A stretch of DNA of 64,000 nt, taken from assembly GCA_038373865.1 (NCBI GenBank), contig JAXGGA010003917.1:1-64000 (forward strand). Reading direction: 5' to 3'. The DNA is from Uloborus plumipes (Eukaryota > Arthropoda > Arachnida > Araneae > Uloboridae). The notes under the pieces are model-generated. The model did not search any database and was not told the origin of the DNA. It saw only the letters and a program-made list of their open reading frames with translations. Positions 46,913-57,448 of the stretch are shown here, piece by piece; position 1 is the stretch's first letter, and every line of letters starts with the position of its first letter. Position numbers and translations under genes: made by a program.

Positions 46913-47630
46913 TGTATATATCTATGTTTATTGCGTTTGATTTTTTATTTTTTTTTTGTTCTCTTGATGTTTCTCCTCTTTTTTAGACTTACGCTCTATA
47001 CGCCCTTAACATGTATCAAGAATATTGACTAAATAAAATTTGATAATACTATTTGAGCTTGCGCAGATATTCTGTTCGCTATTAATGATGCGGGTAATAA
47101 TGCAAAATTGCTACTTAACTCACAAGTTGTCAACAGCTATGAGAAACCAAGCGGCTCTCTCAAGCGATAGTTATAGTTCCGCCAAAGTAAAACCGCCAAA
47201 CAGTTCACATTGTAACGCGTAATGTAGAGAATAAATCATGATGAGCAGATAGTAGCTAAAGCTCCTCACAATAGGTAAAAACTTTGAATCATTATTTTAC
47301 CTTTCCCATGAAAGTTGTGGCTTTTCAAAGGGCTCTTGAATTATTACTTTTTTCCTTAACCTTATGCAAAAAATGTTAGTGCTACATCCTAAGATTTTTT
47401 TTCTGCTTCTCAAAACGCTTGAAAAAACAATTAGCAAACACTTCAAATAACTTTAATCAACAGCAGGTGTCTTTGCTTTGGTGAAAACAAATTAATTGTT
47501 GTCATTTGGACGAAAGAAATAAAGGCCTGTTTTGAAAATAACCGGATAAGGGAAATTCTATAAAGTTTCAGCACCGTAAAATCTACTAGTAAGACAAAAA
47601 ACTGCTCCTAAATGAAGTACATTATTCACA
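46913..47630. other. AT-rich spacer, no gene seen
   Basis: A 60-codon frame at 47040-47222 is unrecognised. Confidence 0.55.
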
Positions 47631-47796
47631 AGGACGTCATTTCGAATTTTTCCAGGGGAGGGCAAAGGGTGCATACACAATATAAAATGTACCAAGAAGT
47701 GGCAAAAACAAAGCCCACTTACATGCCAATACATTGATTTCCCAAAGTCAGGGGGGGTGGAATTGACCCCCCCCCTGCCCCCCCGAAATGACGGGC
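47631..47796. mobile_element. G-rich MITE, copy 2
   Basis: Ends GGACGTCATTTCGAAT and ...CGAAATGACGGGCC are inverted; shares GGGCAAAGGGT and AAGCCCACTTACATG with 22949-23091. Target duplication not resolved. Confidence 0.65.
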
Positions 47797-48076
47797 CTGA
47801 TTATTCATCAGTGATCATAAAATAATTTTAAAAAATTAAGAGTAAAAAAAAAATTTAGTTAAACATCTTCGGCGAAAAATGTAAATGAATATGTTCTCGT
47901 GAGCCAGAAAAATAAAAGTTAAAAGTGTATTTTAAAAAACATAAATCAAAATTTGTGCTCTTCACATGCTTATAAAAATTTACAATAAAAATTTAATAGG
48001 TATTAACATTTACTATTGTCTAAAACAAGTTATAGCTTACATAAATTGGAGTGCTAATCAGCTGCAATAATCTATA

Positions 48077-48100
48077 CTAGGTGACCCGTGGCGGAATTCC

Positions 48101-48136
<36 letters not shown>

Positions 48137-48151
48137 AAAATTAAAATTTAA
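48077..48151 (-). mobile_element. Extra Helitron 3' end fragment
   Basis: A 75-bp copy of the 3' end of the neighbouring Helitron (CTAG, GGTGACCC-GTG, GCGGAATTCCGC, poly-A) placed directly beside it, so two 3' termini stand in tandem. Confidence 0.7.
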
Positions 48152-49415
48152 CTAGGTGACCCCGTGCGGAATTCCGCAAAAAAAAAAAAAAAAAAAAACT
48201 CTAAACTTAAAATTTAATACGACAATTTTTATTGGCTTCATTTGCACAACATCGCCATCTACTGCCGTCGTTCTGACTACTTTTCAAAGAGATCAAAGAC
48301 ACGTTCACTTTTACAACTACTACAAAAGTGATACCCTATATTAAAATCAAATACCCAAGGCTACTACTAAACTAAATACTAACGTTATCGCAAAACTACC
48401 ATAGTATTTTGAAACAATAAAAGTTACAATTAAGGTTTACCGAGCTAAGCCTTGGCTTGAAATGTCGCATTTAAAATTGATTTGAACAACAATGTAACGA
48501 TTTTAACAGTTGAGCAAAAAATTTAACTTTTTCAAACTTCAATCGCTTATAAGTCGCTTAAACGTGGATTTTCGAGATTCTCGTTACGCGGCGCTAGCGG
48601 AGAAACGTTCTAAAGAACGCATTTTTTTTAATCTTTCGAATGAAATCAAAATGGAGACGATACGACAATTATTTCGCTAGATAGAGTCAATTTTGTGCCC
48701 AAAAATTGAAGTCTCGAATAAAAAACGAACCGACACTTTTTAGAGGGTGGGTCTAATTTTCGTCAATAGCCCGCGGGATAAGCTTCAAAATCATAAATTT
48801 TCTTGCAATTCGATAAAGAAATGAGCGAGTTTCGACCGGGTATAGGATTCGGCTTAGAGAAATAATATATGGAGATACGACAATTTTTATTGCCTTCATT
48901 TGCACAACATCGCCATCTACTGCCATCGTTCTGATAAAAGTTACAATTAAGGTTTACCGAGCTAAGCCTTGGCTTGAAATGTCGCATTTAAAATTGATTT
49001 GAACAACAATGCAACGATTTTAACGTTTGAGCAAAAAATTTAAGTTTTTCAAACTTCAATCGCTTATAAGTCGCTTAAACGTGGATTTTCGAAATTCTCG
49101 TTACGCGGCGCTAGCGGAGAAACGTTCTAAAGAACGCATTTTTTTTTAATCTTTCGAATGAAATCAAAATGGAGACGATACGACAATTATTTCGCTAGAT
49201 AGAGTCAATTTTGTGCCCAAAAATTGAAGTTCGAATAAAAAACGAACCGACACTTTTTAGAGGGCGGGTCTAATTTTCGTCAATAGCCCGCGGGATAAGC
49301 TTCAAAATCATAAATTTTCTTGCAATTCGATAAAGAAATGAGCGAGTTTCGACCGGGTATAGGATTCAGCTTAGATAAATAATATATGGAGATGCTGCAT
49401 TGTGCTTAATATAGA
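48152..49415 (-). mobile_element. Helitron on minus strand, with internal tandem duplication
   Basis: On the minus strand it begins TCTATATTAAGCACAATGCA (after A) and ends with GCGGAATTCCGC, a perfect hairpin, then ACGGGGTCAC and CTAG followed by T. Between, a segment is tandemly duplicated: about 48216-48870 and 48875-49392 share long near-identical stretches (e.g. GCCTTGGCTTGAAATGTCGC, GTTACGCGGCGCTAGCGGAG). The second copy lacks roughly 130 bp present at 48281-48415. No coding capacity. Confidence 0.75.
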
Positions 49416-49416
49416 T

Positions 49417-50229
49417 ACGAGTTTTAACTTACTTTTACTAAATGAAGAGAAAACAGCCCCACAATGAAACGGGAAATTAGCATATTTTCACTTCGATTTA
49501 CTGTTGAAGTAGTAGTAATGATATAAAAGGAATTTACGCTTAAAGTGAATGCTTTGATATGTTATTAACGTGATATCGAAATTAAAGCGCAGAATATGCT
49601 TAAACTTTCTCTCTTTGAAATTTATAATTGAGAACAAATTGTTTCTCTGTTCAGAATTTGAATTTGTAATCAAAGTCCCAAAGCAATGTGTCGATATTTA
49701 TCAGTAAATTCTTATGAAATTATTTTGCGTTAGTGTTTCACTGATGAGAATGTTCTTAAAATAATCAGAGCATTTGTTTTAAAGAAACAAATCTACATTT
49801 TTATCTTTACCAAGAAGGAAACAAAGAATGCCGGTTTGTCTCTATACGTGTATCCATTCGGATGTGAACGTTTCTATGTGCACTGTTTAGAACTCCACGT
49901 AGATCGTTCTAAAAAATGTAACTTATTATAACAATTGTACTTTCAAAATTAACTAATAAGATTCCAAGTATCGTCTTTTAAGCCCTGACGGGACTCAGAA
50001 GTACCGCTTACACTAACTGAGTGTTATAAATACTAAACGGCAGAAATCTTGCTGGTACCTACAGATTTTCAAAAGTTTTATACTCTGCATATATGTTAAT
50101 TGGTGTATTTTCAATTAAGAGAAACCAAAAAAAAAAAATGATAAAAAAAATTGCCAAATTATTTCGGGGCGTAAAGGGTTAAACAAAAATAATTCCAAGA
50201 CCTTAAAACTTGGTATGTACAAAGTGTGT
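49417..50229. other. AT-rich spacer, possibly LINE 3' flank
   Basis: Lies downstream of the minus-strand LINE relic; its 3' untranslated part could extend here, but no poly-A-type end was identified. Confidence 0.4.
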
Positions 50230-50751
50230 AGCTGCAAATAAGATTGATTGCAAATTAGTGCTTAACCCATGCGTTCTCTAGTGCCTTTTCACAATGTCTT
50301 CATAAAGGGAATTTGCATTATAACAAATTTAATGTTCAAATGACATTAGTAGATTCGAATAACTCAAGGAACAGTCAGGGAAATCTATCACTCTGATCCC
50401 TTAGAGATGGTTCCCTGCATAACTGAGAATTTTTCCGTTCTCCCCTAGAGTGCTACATCTCTTCTTAAGAACACGTTACATCATATTTTGTTAGATAATT
50501 TTTCTGAGGGTCAATTTAACGTAATTTAGTCGCACATGGAAGTAAAATTGACGGTTCATGCGTTATTCAACCAACGCTACTTTCTTAGCCAGTGTATTAG
50601 TTTTTTCATCGCCAGCAATTCCGCAGTAGACACGAATCCATTTGAATAAAATTCATTGTGCCAGCTCCCTAAGTAAAAGCCTACCCTCAGAAATACACCG
50701 GTACACGCTCTGGTCATTTAGAAAGGCCTGAAGCGTAGTCTTAGAATTTGA
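50230..50751 (-). pseudogene. Decayed LINE ORF2 tail: RNase H and CCHC-like region
   Basis: Reading the minus strand from 50751: SNSKTTLQAFLNDQS, then EGRLLLRELAQ, a stop, then FKWIRVYCGIAGDEKTNTLA and KKVALVE. This matches the RNase H domain of non-LTR retrotransposons (DSK.AL.., then WIP.HCGI.GNE.AD.LAK), with the catalytic D of DSK changed to N. About 190 bp further, with frame changes, come NHL, then RVIDFPDCSL and EHLN, resembling the C-terminal HL.RIGV.DSP.CPLC...E..EHL motif, and IVKRH-RTHGLS, resembling EKYWRAR.L. Many stops; dead copy. RNase H-bearing clades (I, R1, LOA and relatives) fit. The reverse transcriptase part was not recognised upstream. Confidence 0.65.
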
Positions 50752-51879
50752 CATTATACCTTACTATTTTATGTTATCTTCATCAATCGGCCAAACTCAT
50801 GTTTTGGGACTATCATATTCCTTAACCAAATAAATATTTTTTGAAAATTTAAAATATATATGGTTTGTGAAGTTAATTGAACCTTAGTACATGCAAACAT
50901 TCAAGTATTTTTGACGTGGTTCATATAGCGGAGTTTAATAGGTTCATTTTCCAAACATCAAATATTGCTGATTCCTCCTTGCCGTTTATAATAATACAAA
51001 ACTCAATATCAATACAAAATCTTCTCATTTAAAACCCTTCGCGATGATTTATCAACTAAGCTCTTATGACAGTATGATATATTCTCTTTTGTATCTTTTG
51101 AGAAGAAAGTTGCATCCCTGCCACAAATAACGTCGCCCTTTCAATGTGCACTACAATTTAATGCATGTTGTGTTTCACGCCTTAGGATCTTACATGGAAA
51201 TCCCTTTAGGACTAATATGTTGTGTTATCTAACATGACGACGTAATAGAGTGACTACTACAAGTAAAACATATCGTGTCAGTACATCAAGAATTGATGGG
51301 GAAAAAAGGTGTTTTTGTCATAGTGATTAGGGAACATGTGAGTAATATTTGCAAATAGATGAGGTTATGGCACTAAATATTTCCTAAAAATGATGAAGTC
51401 TAGTCCACGATAACGCACCAACTCACTATTTGAAGCAATTTCTTCTACATTATGGTTTCTTTTGATAGTTTACCTGATTAGGAAAGCATTTTTTTATATA
51501 GTTAAGTTTTCTATTTTACTACACTTTATCAATAGTTCCTTGACTTCACTTGATGTTAAAGAGATAATTGAACATAACATAAATTCTTAAACTAATTTTT
51601 GACATAGTAGATTCCTAGAAGTATTGGGACGTGTAGATTGGGACGTGTAATTGCTACTCTGTAGCAATGAAATGTTTTATAACAACGAAATTGTAAAACA
51701 CATACTTATATGCATAATCATTACCCATACATCATGAAGCTCTTTTTACTACTTTTGATATAATGACCAAAGGAGATAGTTTTACCATTTTTCAGTTGAA
51801 CATGATCTTCATTTTATGATCCACCTGTTTAGTTTGGACAATTACTCAGTAAATGAAAAGATAAATACATCTGTGAAAC
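50752..51879. other. Spacer, no gene seen
   Basis: Upstream side of the LINE relic on the minus strand. I looked for reverse-transcriptase or thumb motifs and saw none. Confidence 0.45.
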
Positions 51880-52150
51880 ATAATGGCATAAATACAACGT
51901 TGAAAAGCATAAATGTGCAGAAAAACTGCAAACACGTGTTTCGTGTTTATAAGGAACGCCTTTCTCAAGGTGAGCTTATGGATGCACAGACATCCAACAA
52001 TAGCTTTTACCTGCAGTAAAGCAAGACTTTGGCATTTGTCGAATGTCCATAAGCTCACAATTTTTTGCTTATAAAAAGACCTTTCTTGTAACGCCGAAAC
52101 ACGTGTCTAAAGCTTTTCTGTGCATTTTTGCTTTTCAGCTTTATATTTAT
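51880..52150. repeat. Foldback repeat, about 100-bp arms
   Basis: Left arm: AACACGTGTTTCGTGTTTAT, AAGGAACGCCTTTCTCA and GAGCTTATGGATGCACAGAC; the right arm has the inverted order (GTCCATAAGCTCACAATTT, CTTGTAACGCCGAAACACGT, TTTTCTGTGCATTTTTGC). A third half copy lies at 63190-63275. Confidence 0.7.
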
Positions 52151-52357
52151 CGATTAAATTACTCAAGAATTGATTAATTATTGTCTGTATTTTTTTTAAT
52201 TTCAGAAAACTTAACTCTAAAAGAAATCTATTGCTAAAATTATTAGATGAATTTTAAACTAATTAGAGAACTGGTATAACTTTGAGTCAAGCATGGGATA
52301 ACGTTCGTCATAACTACTATAATAAAATTGAAAAAAAATCTCTAAACTGTTGTAGCA

Positions 52358-52467
52358 TCCCAGGTAGCACAAATAACCTTTAAACGTTTTATAAACGTTT
52401 TTAAGTGGTTGTTACAACGTTAATAACCATTTTACAAGCTTTAAAAAACGAAGTGTGCTACTTGGGA
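52358..52467. mobile_element. Short MITE, 110 bp
   Basis: Inverted ends TCCCAGGTAGCAC and GTGCTACTTGGGA. The inside has repeated AACGTT-type motifs (AAACGTTTTATAAACGTTTT, CAACGTTAATAACC). TAGC lies close to both ends and may be part of the target. Confidence 0.6.
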
Positions 52468-52589
52468 TAGCGTGTTTGCCGAAAACTATCTAGTACACTT
52501 CTCATATTATATGTATGAGAATTTTTGGTAGATTTTTCATAAAGGGTTTTATGTTGATTAATCACCTTCAGATTGCTAAATCAACTATT

Positions 52590-52700
52590 TTAAACTATCT
52601 TCATATAAATAAAACGCGAACTCTAAATATGTGTCCGGGGAAAAACTCGGAAACTGCCGGACCGATTTCGCTGAAATTTTTATCGTCGTTGATGCTGGTT
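52590..52700 (+). repeat. Helitron-like 5' head fragment
   Basis: ATCTTCATATAAATAAAACG followed by CCGGACCGATTTCGCTGAAA; compare 25255-25400. The 3' end was not found; other open frames across it are not recognised. Confidence 0.3.
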
Positions 52701-53055
52701 ATTCCAGAGGTGGTTTATAAGATTTTTTCAATGAATAGTTCTTCTTTTATTCAAAGTTATGATTTTAGGGTCCAAAAAGGACTTTTTTTAGTCAAAATTA
52801 TTTCCTTATCGTCACGGGTTTTATTTGTATTGAAAAGAGTGTATTTATCTATTTTATAAGACTTTCTACCTACGTTCCAAAAGAACAAAGATCTAAATTC
52901 AATTTGGAAAAGTTATAAGCATTTTTACTTCGGAAAAAAGAATTTTAAGTTCGACGTTTAAGCCGTTGTCGTTTTTGCTCAAATGTGAAAAAATCCCTTT
53001 TAAATTCAACATTTTAATTTGATAGCTCCAGATGTTATTATTCTTATTATTATTA
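52701..53055. other. AT-rich spacer
   Basis: May belong to the Helitron-like fragment at 52590; frame 52515-52859 is not recognised. Confidence 0.4.
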
Positions 53056-53720
53056 CTAGCAGTACCCGCACGGCGGATGCCCGTGAAAAAATGTAAAGGA
53101 AGTCAACTGAACAAATTTAAATTCACTCCAACCCTATGAAGTAAAATTCTTATATTCTTTCATTCAAATGTACTCCAAAACCTTTTAAATTCCACTAAAA
53201 GTCATATTGAAATTTAAATCACAATGCGCCAAATAAAAAAAAACATTAAGTTGAGTAAGTAACAGGAGATTTAGTCAATTTTCAAGGCTTAACTCAATAC
53301 GCAAATTTAAACCACTGAAGGAAGAGCAGTTTGTCTAGAAACTGGACCTAGTGTTTCAGTAAGCCTTGAAAATTGACTAAAGTTGATTAATTAATATCTC
53401 CTGTTCTAATTAACCTAGAGAAACGTGCTAAAACTTTCCTTTTTCAGAAAAACCCTTTCCAACGATGTATAATGTTTGGCGGGGTGGGGGGTGGGGTTCT
53501 CCTCAATTATGCCGGATATACCAAAAATGAGACTAATTAATTATTTTAATAAAATATAATTCGAAGTTTGGAATTCGGCCTTCGAAGTGCATTTCACGGG
53601 GATGCATTCGAATTTTTGTGCCAAGTTTCAGGTCGGTAGGTGTTATGAGGGCTTCTGGCCATCGGTTACAAACATACATACAAACAAACAAACAGAGCTC
53701 GTCATCTTTATATACATAGA
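53056..53720 (-). mobile_element. Helitron on minus strand, complete, 665 bp
   Basis: On the minus strand: 5' TCTATGTATATAAAGATGAC preceded by A, a GTTTGTTTGTTTGTATG tract, and 3' end GGCATCCGCCGTGCGGGTAC, then TG and CTAG followed by T. The 3' hairpin is imperfect. No coding capacity. Confidence 0.75.
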
Positions 53721-54149
53721 TGACAATTTTAATGACACTTTACAGTTAGTAGTGCTCAATGGCTAGATTATTTTAGTTCTAAAAACTTTTTTCTCCTTTT
53801 CGTGTGTGTGTATGTGACCTTATTTTTTATGGAAATTTTTTACGTTTTAATAGAACTTTTGACACAGTGCCACACAGTAGTGTCAAGATTTTCGAAAACT
53901 CTCAACGACAACAGCAATTTTGCCCTCAAAATTTGATATAATTCACCGATTTAACCGTAATTTCAATGTAAAATTGGTCGCCAAATCTAAATTAACATAG
54001 GGAATCGATTGTCATCAGGTAGCTCAGCCACAGCCATTTTTCCATGATTTTAATGTGAACATTAAAAGGCAAGAAATATAATGTCTTTCGCACCATCTCT
54101 TTGAAGTGATTACAATTTAACAGTGACCCTCAAATAAGCAAGATTTCAT
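53721..54149. other. AT-rich spacer, no gene seen
   Basis: A short GTGTGTGTATGTG tract near 53800; nothing else. Confidence 0.55.
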
Positions 54150-54520
54150 TGACTGGGGGGTTTGGTAAATTTCCCGATTGTTGCCAAACTTTACGACGCC
54201 GAATACCAAAAGTAACTGAATAGCGGCGTTACCAAAAACGTCAGAATGTAACTATTATTGTTAAAAATTTAGTGATGACGGCATTAAATACATGTTTTAA
54301 ACATGCAATAAAATACTCTTTAGATTGCGAACAACTGCTATTCCTTACCACAGCGTTTTCTCTTCCTTTGATTTGGAGAAAGTAGTGTTTCACTGGCTGG
54401 CAGGTTTGGTAAATTTCTCGACTGTTGCCAAACTTTACGACGCCAAATACGAAGAGTAACTGAATAGCCATCACTATTTTTTTAACAATAATAGTTCCAT
54501 TCTGACGTTTTCGGTAACAT
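54150..54520. repeat. Mixed direct and inverted repeat
   Basis: GGTTTGGTAAATTTC, ATTGTTGCCAAACTTTACGA and AGTAACTGAATAG occur as direct copies at about 54159-54225 and 54403-54468. In addition, the block AACGTCAGAATGTAACTATT at 54238 recurs inverted near 54485-54510 (AATAGTTCCATTCTGACGTT). Origin unknown. Confidence 0.65.
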
Positions 54521-54529
54521 CGAATTTTG

Positions 54530-55237
54530 AGGAAGTCAACTGAATAAATTTAAATTTACTCCAACCCCCTCTGAAGAAAAATTATTATATCCTTTAGTTC
54601 AAATGCGCTCCACAATCTTTTAAATTCCACTTAAAGTTATGTTAAAGTTTAATTTGCCAAATAAATCAAAAAGACAGAAAGTTAAGAAGGAAACAGGATA
54701 TATTAATTATTCAAATTGAATAAATTTTCAAGGCTTAAATCTATACGCAAATTTAAACCACAAAGTAATTTCGGGGACAAAAGAGCAGCTGATCTGAAAA
54801 ATGGACCTATGGACCTGGAAAATGGTTTCCTGGAATGGACCTGGAAAATGGTTTCAGTATTGCGTACATAGTTAGGCCTTGAAAATTGACTAAATTTGAT
54901 TAATTAATATCTTTTGTTCTAATTAACGGACAGAAACGTGCTAAAACTTTTCTTTTTCAGAAAAAAAACCCTTTCCAGAGATATATAATGTTATGGGGTG
55001 GGGTAAGGCTCCCCCCCTCAATTATGGCGGCTACACTAAAAATGAGACTAATTAATTAATTTAAAAATAACTAATTCGAAACTTAAAATTTAGCTTTCGA
55101 GGTGCATTTTACTGTGATACGTTCGAATTTTTGGGCCAAGTTTCAGGTCTGTAAGTGCTGTGGGGGCTTCTGGCCAGCAGTTACGAACGAACAAACAAAC
55201 AAACAAACGAACATCGTCATCTTTATATATATATAGA
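54530..55237 (-). mobile_element. Helitron on minus strand, 3' end missing
   Basis: Related to 53056-53720 along its length (GGAAGTCAACTGAA at the plus-strand left edge, GGGCTTCTGGCCA and GTCATCTTTATATA at the right). Its 5' TC lies at 55237, but the hairpin/CTAG end is absent at 54530, where unrelated inverted-repeat sequence begins. Confidence 0.7.
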
Positions 55238-56377
55238 TTATTTGCGAAGTGAAGTTAGCTGAATAAATTCCATATTGTTTCCATTTTTGCTCAAGTGTGG
55301 ACAAATAAATTTCTTCGATAGTTTTTCGGCTTTTGTCATTATAAAAAATTTTCTCATTATATCGCATAAAAATACAACCCTTTCCTTTTTTTTTTGTCTT
55401 TCACTTTTTATCTTTTTGACGAATGCTAAAAATTGTATATTTAATTTAGAAGTTACATTTACTTTACTGCTGTATTTAATCTAGTCGGGATCTAGAATTG
55501 ACTGTTTTAACGTTATTAAAGAATAGTCTATGTTTGAGGAGTTGGCGTCCTTCTAAAGGGGAGCGTTGGGGAATATTGTACTTACGCAAAAGGGCCACTA
55601 TACCATTATACCATAAAACCAACATACCTCAAAACTGTAACAACAAATAAAACTAAATATTTAACGAGTTCAAAAGGCAACACACGACAATTAGTGAAGA
55701 AGTTTTTATAAATGAACCTAACCCTACACTGCATATCGTTGCCAATTGCCTACATGGACTATTTTTCCTTATGACCATGCATAAGGCAACTCAAGCATAA
55801 AAAGCAAGTTTCAGGTGTCTGTAAAGCTAATATAACCATCTATCCTCAAAATTAATGTTTTGAAAATGTGTTCCAATGTTTTCTTATTACATTAAAAAAC
55901 ATATATATATGTCTTTCAACGAACAAAAACTCATGCAGTGTGGGGTTAAAATATATGTTCATAAATATTTGCATGACGCATCAAATATCAAAAATTAAAC
56001 AATGACTACTACTAATCCACACCATTTTTTCCGCCGTTGAGAAATACTCATTAGGGGAGAGTGGAGAGGAATGGGACAGCATTGGATTCATGCCTAAAAA
56101 GTGTTGCAAATTATTTCTAACTTGTCTAGTGGATGTTTCAAAAAAGTTTAAAGCTTCCACATCTATTATACCCTATGTACCGAGAGCTCGTGGATCAAAG
56201 TAAAATTAAATTCCCACTGGCCGCACTTTTCCCCTGATGGTTGTCTTAGTAAAGGCGCTATGAACTTTTTCCCCAATCAGTTTTTGCAACAATGGTTAAT
56301 TACAAACAGTTAAAATTGCTTTGTGCGTACAACGTTAATAAAGCTCAACATTTTCTTAGAAATTTTTGCTGCATTAA
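55238..56377. other. AT-rich spacer, no gene seen
   Basis: AGGGGAGCGTTGGGGAATAT (55556) and AGGGGAGAGTGGAGAGGAAT (56053) resemble each other and GGGGCATGTGGGGAATAGTG at 61714; they could be ends of old elements, but no partners were found. Confidence 0.45.
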
Positions 56378-57393
56378 TCTACTTATATTAAAAACTGAGT
56401 ATCTTTCTAACTATCTTTCTTTCTAACTATCTTTCTATGTCACGCTTCTTTCTCCTGAACGCCAATGAACTGAAAGTCGAACCAGGTACCGATAGATAGG
56501 TAATTTTTCAAGCTTCATTAGTTTCAATCTATATAATTATACGATTTTAATTAGCGAAGATATCAATTAATAAGTAGTCAAGTTTAAAGCGATTAAGCCT
56601 AATAAATGATTAAATATGAAATCCATTCTTGCATTGCAAAACGTGGTTGCCATGCCATGAAACAATAATAAAAATGAAAATGAGAATTTTGAATGAAGGC
56701 TTAACTAAATCAAACACGAAACTCATAAGCGGGCGACTTACATAGTATTTTTATCGCTAGCTACTTGTAATATTTTGAAACATTCATTTGTTGAAGAGCC
56801 ATCTACTTATATTAAAAACTGAGTATCAATGTCTGCTTTTTCTCCTTTGAGCGAGCTGAACCAAGGGCGGATCCAGCTTCTGGTTAAGGAGGGGGTCATT
56901 TTCGGAAAGGGGGGGGGGTCAAAGTGCAATTTTTGTGCAAAAATGGGGTGGTTTGGCAGTTTTTTCGTAAAATAAGTCCCAAAAATGCAATTTTTTGCTA
57001 TATTTGGTCGGTTAAGGGGGGGGGGGGTCATGATCCCCATGACCCCACTCTGGATCCGCGCCTGAGCTGAACTTACTGAAAATTTCCTCACCATCTTGAA
57101 GGCGCGAAGCATCTCAATAATTCGAATGATTTTTTTTATACAGGAAAAAAGTAAAGGCGTGAAGCGCCTGTTAGCGAGCCGCCTTGGCGGGGAGTAGTTT
57201 CTTGACATTTTCCTCACTACTTTCAGGGCACGAAGTGCCCGTGCAACGCCGGGCCACGTTCGTGGTACGTCTTGAAATCGAATGAACATTAAATTATATC
57301 AAATAAAACTTCAGAATGAGGTAAAAGTTAGAGAGGGGGGACGTTATGCATCAACATGTCGCAGGAAGCTAATCTAGCTGCCCTGGCAGCTAG
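56378..57393 (+). mobile_element. Helitron, second array, unit 1 (carries a MITE)
   Basis: Same family as 32618-35029: TCTACTTATATTAAAAACTG after A at the left and GCTGCCCTGGCAGCTAG at the right. More diverged in the left half and interrupted at 56862-57063 by a MITE. The CTAG is followed directly by the TC of the next unit. Confidence 0.82.
56862..57063. mobile_element. MITE with 9-bp target duplication, 202 bp
   Basis: Inverted ends AAGGGCGGATCCAG and CTGGATCCGCGCCT around G-rich and C-rich tracts. GAGCTGAAC occurs directly before (56853-56861) and after (57064-57072). The Helitron units at 33081, 33894 and 34698 have GAGCTGAAC only once at this place, so they are natural empty sites. A 9-bp duplication would suit a MULE-like element; class not certain. 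Confidence 0.85.
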
Positions 57394-57415
57394 TCTACTT
57401 ATATTAAAAACCGAG

Positions 57416-57448
<33 letters not shown>

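Noticed and set aside
56807..57289. 160-codon minus-strand frame
   Set aside because: It runs through a Helitron and the inserted MITE; the product is an artefact of repeat sequence.
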